Below are positions 25,220 through 33,745 of a DNA stretch of 64,000 nucleotides, one piece after another (within the stretch, counting starts at the first letter, position 1; each line of letters starts with the position of its first letter). A model generated the notes under the pieces. That model ran no database searches. It worked only from the letters and a program-made list of their open reading frames with translations, and had not been told where the DNA came from. Source of the DNA: Micromonospora sonchi (GTDB lineage: Bacteria; Actinomycetota; Actinomycetes; Mycobacteriales; Micromonosporaceae); the NCBI RefSeq assembly GCF_014646235.1, contig NZ_BMNB01000003.1, forward strand, positions 1 through 64,000, written 5' to 3'. Both the position numbers and the translations under genes were made by a program.

Positions 25220-25408
25220 CGCAACCTCCCGGGGTGCGAAGCGATGGTGCAGCGTAGCCGCTGGAGAGCTGGTCGCGGCAGGGCCGGCGACCGGTGGCGC
25301 GGACCGGCCGCTCCGGCACGGTGGGCGTCCCCCGCGCCGGAACGGCCGGATCGATCTGTGGCGTGCTCTGCCGGCCACCCCCGGTTCAACGTGGGTGGCC
25401 GGCGACGG

Positions 25409-26491
25409 TCACTTCGGCTGGGCGGGCGACTCGACCTTGACGGTGCCGGCGGCGATGTCCGCCTTCAGCTTGTCGACCTCGGCCTTCAGCTCGGCCGGGA
25501 CCTTGCTGTCGTACTCGTGGAACGGGGCGAGCGAGACGCCGTCGTTGGCCAGCGTGCCGACGAAGCCCGGGTCGGCTGCGAGCTGCTCGCCAGCGGCGGC
25601 CTTCAGCACGGCCTCCTTGACCGCGCCCGGGATGTTCTTCACCACGGTGGTGAGGATCGCGGCGCAGTCCGGGGTGCTCTCGCAGCCGTCGACGTCCACC
25701 CAGATGGTGTGGTACTTGCCGCCGGCGGCCTTGGCCGCGCCGGTGGTGCCCAGGCCGGCGCCGCCGGCCACCGGCATGATGATGTCCGCGCCCTGGGCGA
25801 CGAGCGTGTCGCTGACCTTCTTGCCCTCGTCCTGCTTCTCGAACGAGTTGGTGAAGGAGCCCTGCTGCTTTTCCTTGTTCCAGCCGAGGGCCTGGACCTT
25901 GGCGCCCTTGGCCTGGTTGTAGTGGGCGACGCCGTCGACGAAGCCGTCCATGAAGATGGTCACCGGCGGGATCGGAACCGCCCCGTAGGTCGCCACCTTG
26001 CCGGACTTGGTCATTCCGGCGGCGAGGTAGCCGGCGAGGAAGGCGGCCTGGGCGGTGTCGTACTGCATCGGATAGGCGTTGGCCACGCGGGGGTTGGCGT
26101 CGACGATGCCGAACTGCTGCTCCGGGTTCGCCTTGGCGATCTTCTCGGTGGCGTCCTGCATCAGGCCGCCGACGGCCAGGATGAAGTCGCACTTCTGGTT
26201 GACGTACTGGGTGAGGTTCGGCTCGTAGTCCGCCTCGGCCTTGGATGCGGTGTGTTTGATGTCGATGTTGCTGTTCTCGGCCTTGGCCTGCTCAAGACCC
26301 TTCCAGGCCGAGGCGTTGAACGACTTGTCGTCGATACCGCCGACGTCGGTGACCATGCAGGCGGTGTACTTCTCGCCGCCGGAGCCGGCGTTGTTGTCCT
26401 CATCCGGGGCCTCGCCACAGGCGGCGGCGCTCAGCACGAGCCCACCCGCCGCGATGATCGAGGCGATCCGCATCCCACGCACCGAGCGCAA
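25409..26491 (-). CDS. BMP family nucleoside-binding lipoprotein
   Basis: A 360-residue substrate-binding lipoprotein of the basic membrane protein (Med/PnrA-like) family. The signal peptide IASIIAAGGLVLSAAAC ends in a lipobox. The mature part has the hallmark DVGGIDDKSFNASAWKGL and the ligand-pocket region DANPRVANAYPMQYDTAQAA. Family members such as PnrA and BmpA bind purine or pyrimidine nucleosides. The TTG at 26491 was preferred because AAGGGAG lies 5 nt upstream; an in-frame ATG at 26473 is the alternative. First gene of the transporter operon, 189 bp upstream of the ATPase gene. Confidence 0.93.
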   Translation of the reverse strand: MRSVRGMRIASIIAAGGLVLSAAACGEAPDEDNNAGSGGEKYTACMVTDVGGIDDKSFNASAWKGLEQAKAENSNIDIKHTASKAEADYEPNLTQYVNQKCDFILAVGGLMQDATEKIAKANPEQQFGIVDANPRVANAYPMQYDTAQAAFLAGYLAAGMTKSGKVATYGAVPIPPVTIFMDGFVDGVAHYNQAKGAKVQALGWNKEKQQGSFTNSFEKQDEGKKVSDTLVAQGADIIMPVAGGAGLGTTGAAKAAGGKYHTIWVDVDGCESTPDCAAILTTVVKNIPGAVKEAVLKAAAGEQLAADPGFVGTLANDGVSLAPFHEYDSKVPAELKAEVDKLKADIAAGTVKVESPAQPK

Positions 26492-26752
26492 GACGACTCC
26501 CTTCCCATTGCACACCGCGTGGTATGCGGCGTGCAGCCCTTGAACCGGCTTGCGCTGTGCCGCCGGCGTCCCACGTTACGGACGCAGAGCGTACGCCCGC
26601 GCCCACCTGCCGGCCGACAATCGTGCACGACTGTTGGAGGCCTGTTACCCGTACGTAATGCTGGGGTGGGGCAAATCACTCATGCTGTCGGCAGGCGGGT
26701 GGACGGGTGCCGGGAAGGTCCGTTTTTCAGGCGCGGGCAGGCGGTCCGGCGG

Positions 26753-27103
26753 TCACCGCCAGAAGACCGCCACGGCTGCGTTGAGCAGGGTCAATCCCGC
26801 AATCGCGAGGAAATGCCCCCGATTGACCTCGGGCCGCTTCCGGGAGAAGAAGACCATGACGAAGATGAGCAGCGCGAGCACCAGCTTCGTCACAAGCTTC
26901 GCCGGTGCCGGCTCGTCGCCGTCGCGCAGCGGCGCGGACAGCCCGATGCCGGACAGCACCTGGATCACCGCACCCCAGAGCATGGCAGCGTTGATCCGGA
27001 GCTTGCCGGTGAGGTATTGGGCGATCGTGCCGCCGAGCAGCAGCGCGAACCCGACCAGGTGGACGTAGAGGAGGATGAGTCGAAGTGGTTCCACCCGACC
27101 CAT
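26753..27103 (-). CDS. small integral membrane protein, unknown function
   Basis: A 116-residue protein with four hydrophobic segments (about 7-27, 38-57, 68-86 and 98-114). It starts MGRVEPLRLILLYVHLVGF; the early histidine and glycine-rich first helix (HLVGFALLLGGTIA) recall CopD/DUF2269-type haem or copper membrane proteins, but the match is too weak to name. It stands alone between the BMP gene and malG on the same strand. The 237-bp gap to the BMP gene shows no further ORF or structure that I can support. Confidence 0.75.
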   Translation of the reverse strand: MGRVEPLRLILLYVHLVGFALLLGGTIAQYLTGKLRINAAMLWGAVIQVLSGIGLSAPLRDGDEPAPAKLVTKLVLALLIFVMVFFSRKRPEVNRGHFLAIAGLTLLNAAVAVFWR

Positions 27104-27142
27104 CCTGCCCTATCAACGACGGTTTGTAGTAGTCCCGTTCGG

Positions 27143-27997
27143 TCAGCCCTTGGTGCCGCCCGCGGTCAGGCCGGAGACCAGGTGCTTCTGGGCGAAGAAG
27201 AAGACCAGGCCGGCCGGGACGGTGACCAGCACGGCCGCGGCGGTCAGGTACTCCCACTGCGGGTTGAACTGCGGCACGAACTGCTGAAGCCCGTACGCCA
27301 GGGTGAACCTGTTGTCGGTCTGGATGAACGCCGACGCGTACGCCACCTCGCCCCAGGCGGTGAGGAAGGTGTAGAAGGCGGTGACCGCCACGGCCGGGCG
27401 GGCCAGCGGCAGCACCACCCGCCAGAAGATGGCGAACGGCCCACATCCGTCCAGGGCCGCCGCCTCGTCCAGCGAGGTCGGGATGGAGTCGAAGTAGCCC
27501 TTCAACATCCAGGCGCAGAACGGCACCGCGATGGTCAGGTACGCGATGATCAGCGCCGGCATGGTGTTGATCAGCCCGAGCCGGGCCAGGATCGTGTAGA
27601 TCGGCACGATCAGGATGGCCACCGGGAACATCTGGGTGATCAGGAAGACCATCATCAGCGGTCGGCGGCCCGGGAAGTTGAACCGGGACACCGCGTAGCC
27701 GGTGGTGGCCGACAGGAAGATGCCGATGGCCATGGTGAAGGCCGCGACGACCACCGAGTTGACGAACCAGCGCGGGAAGTTCGTCTCGGTCAGCACGTAG
27801 CTGTAGTTGGCCAGGGTGGTGTCCCGGAACAGGGTCAGCTCGCTGCTCTGGATCGCGTACCCGGGTTTCAACGACGAGAGCAGCACCCAGGCGATCGGCC
27901 CGATCGCGATCAGCGAGGCCAGGATCAACGTGCCGTGCAGCAGCACCGACTTCACCGGGCTGCGCCGGCTGCGCGCCGGACGGCCGACCTTCCTCAT
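27143..27997 (-). CDS. maltose/maltodextrin-type ABC transporter permease (MalG-like)
   Basis: A 284-residue permease of the BPD_transp_1 family with six membrane segments. The EAA loop facing the ATPase is DEAAALDGCGPFAIFWRVVLP near residue 190. The ATG at 27997 shares its A with the malF stop (TGATG), and an upstream GCGAGG can serve as ribosome binding site; GTG codons at 28003 and 28000 are alternatives. It is the last gene of the binding protein-MalF-MalG operon. No ATPase is encoded here; such actinobacterial systems use a shared MsiK-type ATPase from elsewhere in the genome. Confidence 0.92.
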   Translation of the reverse strand: MRKVGRPARSRRSPVKSVLLHGTLILASLIAIGPIAWVLLSSLKPGYAIQSSELTLFRDTTLANYSYVLTETNFPRWFVNSVVVAAFTMAIGIFLSATTGYAVSRFNFPGRRPLMMVFLITQMFPVAILIVPIYTILARLGLINTMPALIIAYLTIAVPFCAWMLKGYFDSIPTSLDEAAALDGCGPFAIFWRVVLPLARPAVAVTAFYTFLTAWGEVAYASAFIQTDNRFTLAYGLQQFVPQFNPQWEYLTAAAVLVTVPAGLVFFFAQKHLVSGLTAGGTKG

Positions 27998-29013
27998 CAC
28001 CACACCTCGCCTTGCTTGCGCAGGGCCCGCCGGTAGAACACCGAGAACACCAGCAGGATCGACAGGATCAGTACGCCGTACGTCGAGGCCAGCGAGTAGT
28101 TGCGGATGCCCTCGAAGGCCGCCCGGTAGGCGCCGGTCACCAGGATCTCGCTCTGGCCGGCCGGCTCACCTTCGGTCACCAGGAAGATGATCGGGAACAT
28201 GTTGAACGTCCAGATGGTGCCGAGCAGGATCACGGTCATGCTGACCGAACGCAGGCCGGGCAGGGTGATGTTGCGGAACCGCTGCCACGCCGAGGCACCG
28301 TCGATCTCGGCCGCCTCGTAGAGCTCGCCGGGGATGGTCTGCATGCCACCGAGCAGCGCCACCATCATGAACGGCACGCCGAGCCAGACGTTGGTGATGA
28401 TGGCGGTGAGCAACGCGGTCCACCGGTCGGCGAACATGTCGATCGGGTCCACGCCGATCGCGGCCAGCGCCGCGTTCGCCAGGCCGAAGCGCTCGTTGAA
28501 GATGAACTTCCAGGCGAACGCGCTGACGAAGGCCGGCACCGCCCAGGGCAGAACCAGCAGCACCCGGTACAGGCCGCGCAGCCGCATCGGGCGGTTGAGC
28601 ATGGTGGCCAGCCCGAGGCCGAGGCCGAAATGGCAGATCACGCAGGCGAACGTCCAGATCAGCGTGGTGCCGGTCCACTGCCAGAACTCGCCGACCTCGC
28701 CGGTGAGCACCCGGAGGTAGTTGTCGAGGCCGACGAACTCCCACTTGTTGGGGTTGTCGGTGCAGACCTCGCCGCCGGTGATCGACCTGGTGCAGATCTC
28801 GGCGACCTGGTTGGCCTCGGTCAGGTTGGTGAAGGAGAGCCAGATCCCGCGGAACAGCGGGTAGAAGATCAGCACCGCCAGGACGATGACGACGGGCAGC
28901 ACCATCGCCCAGGCGTACCAGTGCTTCTCCCAGCTGCGGCGCAGCCGGGACGGAGGAGCGGATCGGCCGGGCGGCGTCGACGACGGCGCCGAATCGGCGG
29001 TCACGGTGGTCAT
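27997..29013 (-). CDS. maltose/maltodextrin-type ABC transporter permease (MalF-like)
   Basis: A 338-residue permease with about six membrane segments. The N-terminal cytoplasmic tail is followed by WYAWAMVLPVVIVLAVLIFY, and an extracytoplasmic loop (about 75-115) contains two cysteines (ICTRSITGGEVCTDN). The EAA loop is YEAAEIDGASAWQRFRNITL near residue 243. The ATG at 29013 has GGAG 7 nt upstream; an in-frame GTG lies at 29025. It forms the inner-membrane channel with the MalG-like protein. Confidence 0.93.
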   Translation of the reverse strand: MTTVTADSAPSSTPPGRSAPPSRLRRSWEKHWYAWAMVLPVVIVLAVLIFYPLFRGIWLSFTNLTEANQVAEICTRSITGGEVCTDNPNKWEFVGLDNYLRVLTGEVGEFWQWTGTTLIWTFACVICHFGLGLGLATMLNRPMRLRGLYRVLLVLPWAVPAFVSAFAWKFIFNERFGLANAALAAIGVDPIDMFADRWTALLTAIITNVWLGVPFMMVALLGGMQTIPGELYEAAEIDGASAWQRFRNITLPGLRSVSMTVILLGTIWTFNMFPIIFLVTEGEPAGQSEILVTGAYRAAFEGIRNYSLASTYGVLILSILLVFSVFYRRALRKQGEVW

Positions 29014-29121
29014 CAGCAGCTCCACTGCTCAAGGTCCGGCGGGGTCGCGTGACCGTGGCGGCCGCGCGACCCCGCCGGGATGCCGAAAGGTCACCGGCCG
29101 GCGCCGGCGTCGACGTTCGGG

Positions 29122-30423
29122 TCAGAGCCCGTAACCGGGCACGACCTCGGCCTTGTACTTCTTGGCGACGGCGTCCAGCGCGGCCTGCGGGTCCTTCTTC
29201 TGGATCAGGACCTCGGTGGCCAGCTGGTCGAGCGGGCCGAAGAACTGCCCGGCCTCGGGGATCCACGGCCGACCCACGGCGGCCTCGTTGACCGCCTGGA
29301 ACGCGGCGACCACGGCGTTGTTCTTGACCGCGTCGACCTGGTAGGCGGAGCTACGGGTGGGCAGCAGGCCGAGCTTCTCCGACAGGAACGCCTGCGACTC
29401 GGCGGAGCTCATGAACTTGACGAACGCGACGGCGGCGTCCACCTTCTCCTGCGGCATGCCGGACCAGATCACGTAGTTGTGGCCGCCGACCGGGCCACCG
29501 GCCCGGGCCGAGCCGGCCGGCACCGGGGCGATGCCCAGGTTCTCCAGGCCACCGAAGTCCGGCGCGGACTTGACGTTGTTGACCTCCCACGGGCCGTTGA
29601 TGATCATGGCGACCTTCTGCTCCTTGAACAGGGTCATCATGGTGCCGTAGGAGTCGTTGGCGGAGGGCTTGGCAGCGGCGCCGCTGTCGATCAGATCCTT
29701 GGCGATCTTCAGCCCGGCCGCGTTCTGCGCCGAGTTGACGACGATCTTCTTGCCCTCGGTGTCGACCAGGTCGCCACCCTCGCCGTACATGAAGGGCAGC
29801 AGGAAGTAGCCGGCCGGGTTGAGGTAGACACCCTCGGCGCCGGCCTTCTCCTTGACGGCCTGCGACGCGGTCTTCAGCTCGGCCCAGGTCTTCGGCGGCG
29901 CGCTGACGCCGGCCTTGCTCAACAGCTCCTTGTTGTACATCAGCGCGAGGCTGTCGGTGACCTGCGGAACGCCGTACGTCTTGCCGTCGTACTTGTTGGA
30001 GGCGAGCGGGGTCTCGAGGAAGTCGGCGGAGTCGCTGAGCAGTTCGGAGCCGTCCAGCGCGTAGAGGTAGCCCAGCGAGGCGAACTCGGGCACCCAGGCC
30101 ACCTCGGCCCGCAGGATGTCCGGGGCGCCGGTCTTGGCCTGCGCGGCGGTCTTGAACTTGTTCTGGGCCTCACCGAACGGGACCGACTGATAGTTGATCT
30201 TGACGTTCGGATAGGTCTGGTTGAACTTGGCGATCAGTTCCTTGAACGCCGGGCCCTCGTTCTGCGGGTCGGAGGTGTCCCACCAGGTCAGTTCTGCGGT
30301 GAGGGCGGCGGGATCGACCTTGGGCTGCTCCTCGGCTGCCTTGTCTCCGTCGCCGCAGGCGGCGACGGAGAGGGCGAGGGTGGCAGCGGCGAGTACGGCG
30401 ATCCCCCTGGCTGTGCGGCGCAT
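29122..30423 (-). CDS. maltose/maltodextrin-type ABC transporter substrate-binding lipoprotein (MalE-like)
   Basis: A 433-residue solute-binding protein (SBP_bac family 1). The signal peptide and lipobox are IAVLAAATLALSVAAC. The mature protein begins a short acidic linker and then LTWWDTSDPQNEGPAFKELI, characteristic of sugar-binding lipoproteins. IINGPWEVNNVK and MPQEKVDAAVAFVKFMSSAE are typical of maltodextrin binders. ATG 30423 has AGGAG at 30433-30429. First gene of the operon and divergent from a LacI-type regulator; with the GH13 glucosidase next door this indicates alpha-glucoside use. Confidence 0.92.
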   Translation of the reverse strand: MRRTARGIAVLAAATLALSVAACGDGDKAAEEQPKVDPAALTAELTWWDTSDPQNEGPAFKELIAKFNQTYPNVKINYQSVPFGEAQNKFKTAAQAKTGAPDILRAEVAWVPEFASLGYLYALDGSELLSDSADFLETPLASNKYDGKTYGVPQVTDSLALMYNKELLSKAGVSAPPKTWAELKTASQAVKEKAGAEGVYLNPAGYFLLPFMYGEGGDLVDTEGKKIVVNSAQNAAGLKIAKDLIDSGAAAKPSANDSYGTMMTLFKEQKVAMIINGPWEVNNVKSAPDFGGLENLGIAPVPAGSARAGGPVGGHNYVIWSGMPQEKVDAAVAFVKFMSSAESQAFLSEKLGLLPTRSSAYQVDAVKNNAVVAAFQAVNEAAVGRPWIPEAGQFFGPLDQLATEVLIQKKDPQAALDAVAKKYKAEVVPGYGL

Positions 30424-30458
30424 GTTCGCTCCTAAATTGCCTGCCGGGTAACGGCGGG

Positions 30459-30499
30459 ACAGTAGCAAGAGTTTTCGAGACTAGAAACCCTTTGCGAAG
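30459..30499 (-). promoter_or_regulatory. malE promoter and operator candidates
   Basis: On the minus strand ACTCTTGC (30472-30465) runs directly into TACTGT (30464-30459), a good -10. CTTCGCAAAG (30499-30490) is an imperfect inverted repeat at about the -35 region. ACTCTTGC recurs at the glucosidase promoter (31894-31901), and CTGCAAG and TGCGCAAG occur in front of the LacI gene. CTTGCAG-like repeats are known at MalR-controlled genes of Streptomyces, so these are probable sites for the adjacent LacI protein. Confidence 0.45.
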
Positions 30500-30720
30500 T
30501 CCTTTGCCGCAACCGTGGCCCATCCGCAACATCAGCGACCGAAAACTGGCATCTTCCCGGGCATTCCACGCCCGCCTGCGGGCCACCTACCGCACCAATC
30601 GACCTGCTCACGGCCCTAGGCGGGCGCGGCGTCGGGGCACGCCACCAAGGCCCGCTGCTCGATTCTGCAAGTTTTTGCCGGCCACTGCGCAAGAAGTTGT
30701 CAGTGAGCTACAGTGCCGCC

Positions 30721-31794
30721 ATGCGCGCTCGCCTGTCCGACATCGCCCAACAGGCCGGCGTCAGCGAAGCCACCGTGTCCCGGGTGCTCAACGATCGCCC
30801 CGGCGTGGCACCCGAGACCCGGCAGGCCGTGCTGACCGCCCTGGACGTGCTCGGTTACGAGCGCCCCGCCCGGCTGCGCAAGCGCAGCGCCGGGTTGGTG
30901 GGTCTGGTGGTGCCGGAACTGGACAACCCGATCTTTCCCGCCTTCGCACAGATCATCGAGTCGGCCCTGGCGCCGACCGGCTACACCCCGGTGCTGTGCA
31001 CCCAGACCCCCGGCGGGGTACGCGAGGACGAGTACGTCGAGATGCTGCTCGACCGCCAGGTCTCCGGCATCGTCTTCGTCTCCGGCCTGCACGCCGACAC
31101 CGCCGCCGACCACGACCGGTACCGGACACTGATCGCCCGGCCGCTGCCCATCGTCATGATCAACGGGTACGCACCCGGCCTCCCGGCACCCTTCGTCTCC
31201 TGCGACGACCGGGAGGCGGCGGAGCTGGCGGTGGCCCACCTGGCGGCGCTGGGGCACCGGCGGATCGGCCTGATCACCGGCCCGGACCGGTTCGTGCCGG
31301 TGCAGCGCAAGGTCAATGGCTACAAGACGGCGATGCGCCGCCTCGCCGTGAGCGACGAGGAGCTGGCCGAGCTGACCGAGCTCTCGCTGTTCGGTGTGGA
31401 GGGCGGCGAGGCGGCGGCCGGCCGGCTCATCGAACGCGGCGCGACCGGCATCGTCTGCGGCTCCGACCTGATGGCGCTCGGCGCGATCCGGGCCGCCCGG
31501 CAGCGCGGCCTCTCCGTCCCGGAGGACCTGTCGGTGGTCGGCTACGACGACTCCCCGCTGATGGCCTTCACCGACCCGCCGCTGACCACCATGCGTCAGC
31601 CGGTGACCGCGATGGCCGTGGCCGCCGTCCGGGCCCTGGTCGACGAGATCAACGGCCACGGCGCCCCGCACTCGGAGTACCTGTTCCGGCCGGAGCTGGT
31701 GGTCCGCGGCTCGACCGCGGTGGTGCGGCAGGACGGCGCGGAGAACCCCGGGCGGCAGCGCCCCACCCCGCCCGCGCTCCCGGTGCCGGCCTGA
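30721..31794 (+). CDS. LacI family transcriptional regulator of maltose genes (MalR-like)
   Basis: A 357-residue repressor. The N-terminal helix-turn-helix and hinge helix are RLSDIAQQAGVSEATVSRVL near residue 4 and LNDRPGVAPETRQAVLTALD. A type-1 periplasmic-binding-like effector domain follows (LVGLVVPELDNPIFPAFAQI, then VSCDDREAAELAVAHLAALG). The ATG at 30721 places the helix-turn-helix at the very N-terminus, as in the family; a GTG at 30697 would add 8 residues. It lies between and is divergent from malE and upstream of the glucosidase gene, so it probably represses both and responds to maltose or a related sugar. Confidence 0.93.
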   Translation: MRARLSDIAQQAGVSEATVSRVLNDRPGVAPETRQAVLTALDVLGYERPARLRKRSAGLVGLVVPELDNPIFPAFAQIIESALAPTGYTPVLCTQTPGGVREDEYVEMLLDRQVSGIVFVSGLHADTAADHDRYRTLIARPLPIVMINGYAPGLPAPFVSCDDREAAELAVAHLAALGHRRIGLITGPDRFVPVQRKVNGYKTAMRRLAVSDEELAELTELSLFGVEGGEAAAGRLIERGATGIVCGSDLMALGAIRAARQRGLSVPEDLSVVGYDDSPLMAFTDPPLTTMRQPVTAMAVAAVRALVDEINGHGAPHSEYLFRPELVVRGSTAVVRQDGAENPGRQRPTPPALPVPA

Positions 31795-31873
31795 CGCCGG
31801 CCGACCCCGACGCGACGCCGGATCTGACCCAGCCGGTGTGACGCCGGACGCACCCGGAGCATCCACCCGCCTT

Positions 31874-31920
31874 CCTTGCGCAAGGATTGCTTGACTCTTG
31901 CAGCGTCGGCCCGGCATCCT
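31874..31920 (+). promoter_or_regulatory. glucosidase promoter with LacI-type operator
   Basis: A perfect 12-bp palindrome CCTTGCGCAAGG (31874-31885) abuts TTGACT (31891-31896), a good -35. CATCCT at 31915-31920 could be the -10 (18-nt spacing). CTTGCAG at 31897-31903 lies between them. The palindrome has the central CG of LacI-family operators and resembles sites near malE. Control by the LacI protein encoded just upstream is inferred. Confidence 0.55.
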
Positions 31921-31993
31921 TCTCAGACGCCCGCGCGTCCCACCGTTGCCACGCCGGGTGCCGCCGTCCCGCGCCACAGAACGAGGTTCACCG

Positions 31994-33625
31994 ATGACCG
32001 TCAGCACCCCCTCGCCGCTGACCTCCGACGCCGACTGGTGGCGGTCCGCCGTCGTCTACCAGGTCTACGTCCGCAGCTTTGCCGACTCCAACGGCGACGG
32101 CATCGGTGACCTGAACGGCATCCGCGAGCGCCTGCCCTACCTGCGCGACCTGGGGGTGGACGCGCTCTGGCTGACCCCCTTCTACACCTCACCGATGGTG
32201 GACGGCGGCTACGACGTCGCCGACTACCGCGACGTCGACCCGATGTTCGGCACCCTCGGCGACTTCGAGGCGATGGTCGCCGAGGCCCACACGCTCGGCC
32301 TGCGGATCATCGTCGACATCGTGCCCAACCACACCTCCGACCGGCACCCCTGGTTCACCGCGGCGCTGGCCGCCGCCCCCGGTTCGGCCGAGCGGGCCCG
32401 CTACCTCTTCGCCGACGGCAAGGGCGAGAACGGCGAGCAGCCGCCCAACGACTGGGAGAGCATCTTCGGCGGCCCGGCCTGGACCCGGCTGCCCGACGGC
32501 CAGTGGTACCTGCACCTGTTCGACCCGGCCCAACCCGACCTGAACTGGCGTCACCCGGAGGTGCGGGCCGAGTTCGAGGACGTCCTCCGGTTCTGGCTCG
32601 ACCGGGGTGTCGACGGGTTCCGCATCGACGTTGCCCACGGCATGATCAAGGCCGAGGGGTTGCCGGACGTCGGCTTCAACTCGATGACCACCGGACGGCG
32701 CCAGTCGGAACTGCTCGGCAAGGGCCGGCTGCCGTACTTCGACCAGGACGAGGTGCACGACATCTACCGCAGCTGGCGGCCCATCCTGGACAGCTACCCC
32801 GGTGGCCGGATGGCGGTGGCCGAGGCGTGGGCCGAGACCCCGCAGCGGCTGGCCCGCTACATCGGCCCGGACGAACTGCACCAGGCGTTCAGCTTCGACT
32901 TCCTCGACGCCACCTGGTCGGCCGACTCGTTCCGCAAGGTGATCGACACCGCGCTCGCCGAGGCGACCATCGTCGGCGCACCGACCACCTGGGTGCTCTC
33001 CAACCACGACCGGCAACGGCACGTCACCCGCTACGGCGACGGGGAGGTCGGGCTGCGCCGGGCCCGCGCCGCCGCGCTGCTGATGCTCGCCCTGCCCGGC
33101 TGCGCCTACCTCTACCAGGGTGAGGAGCTGGGGCTGCCCGAGGTGCTCGACCTGCCCGACGAGCTGCGGCAGGATCCGGCCTTCCTGCGTACCGGCGAGA
33201 GCCGCGACGGTTGCCGGGTACCCATCCCGTGGAGCGGCGAGCTGGCCCCGTACGGCTTCGGGCCGGCCGGCAGTGAGCTGAGCTGGCTGCCGGCCCCCGC
33301 GACCTGGCGTGCCCTGTCGGTGGCCGCCCAGACCGACGTGCCCGGCTCGACCCTGGAGCTGTACCGCGCGGCGCTGCGGATCCGCCACACCCACCCGGCG
33401 CTGGCCGTCCTCGGCGGCATCACCTGGCTGGAGACCGACCCGGGGGTGCTCGCCTTCCGCCGCACCGCCGGCGACGCCGTGCTGACCTGCGTGGTCAACA
33501 TCGGCGACACCCCGGCCCGGGTCACCGGGTACGGCGAACCCGTCGTCGCCAGCGAGGCCCTGACCGAGCAGGACGGCGCGCACCTGCTCCCGGTCGATGC
33601 CGCCGCCTGGTTCACCCACCGCTGA
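31994..33625 (+). CDS. GH13 alpha-glucosidase / oligo-1,6-glucosidase
   Basis: A 543-residue cytoplasmic glycoside hydrolase of family 13 (no signal peptide). It hydrolyses maltose or maltodextrin or isomalto-oligosaccharides to glucose. The four conserved regions are visible: DIVPNHTSD; GFRIDVAHG with the nucleophile Asp; VAEAWAE with the acid Glu; and VLSNHDRQRH. The start VYQVYVRSFADSNGDGIGDL is typical of the subfamily. ATG 31994 was chosen since homology starts about 12 residues later. It works downstream of the malEFG-type importer. Confidence 0.94.
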   Translation: MTVSTPSPLTSDADWWRSAVVYQVYVRSFADSNGDGIGDLNGIRERLPYLRDLGVDALWLTPFYTSPMVDGGYDVADYRDVDPMFGTLGDFEAMVAEAHTLGLRIIVDIVPNHTSDRHPWFTAALAAAPGSAERARYLFADGKGENGEQPPNDWESIFGGPAWTRLPDGQWYLHLFDPAQPDLNWRHPEVRAEFEDVLRFWLDRGVDGFRIDVAHGMIKAEGLPDVGFNSMTTGRRQSELLGKGRLPYFDQDEVHDIYRSWRPILDSYPGGRMAVAEAWAETPQRLARYIGPDELHQAFSFDFLDATWSADSFRKVIDTALAEATIVGAPTTWVLSNHDRQRHVTRYGDGEVGLRRARAAALLMLALPGCAYLYQGEELGLPEVLDLPDELRQDPAFLRTGESRDGCRVPIPWSGELAPYGFGPAGSELSWLPAPATWRALSVAAQTDVPGSTLELYRAALRIRHTHPALAVLGGITWLETDPGVLAFRRTAGDAVLTCVVNIGDTPARVTGYGEPVVASEALTEQDGAHLLPVDAAAWFTHR

Positions 33626-33649
33626 CCCCCACCCCCGGGTCAGCGCCGC

Positions 33650-33703
33650 GATCGAGAGGTTTGCGTCACCAACCGACCGTTCGGTGACGCAAACCTCTTG
33701 ATC
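33650..33703. terminator. long bidirectional hairpin terminator
   Basis: Arms 33650-33670 and 33683-33703 pair at 20 of 21 positions around a 12-nt loop, between the convergent glucosidase gene and the gene at 33746. The stem (GAGAGGTTTGCGTCACC) is AT-richer than its surroundings. It may also be a dispersed genomic repeat. Confidence 0.72.
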
Positions 33704-33745
33704 AACCTGGGGTGCCGCCGCAGGCGGGGCCGGCGGCTGGTCGGC

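Noticed and set aside
26753..27103. CopD-like haem/copper membrane protein
   Set aside because: Only the glycine-rich first helix is suggestive; metal-ligand histidines are not conserved, so it was left unnamed.
23525..28036. 1503-codon open frame on the plus strand across the nucleoside transporter genes
   Set aside because: Antisense to recognised transporter genes; composition (His/Asp/Val/Gln-rich) is that of a reverse-complement shadow.
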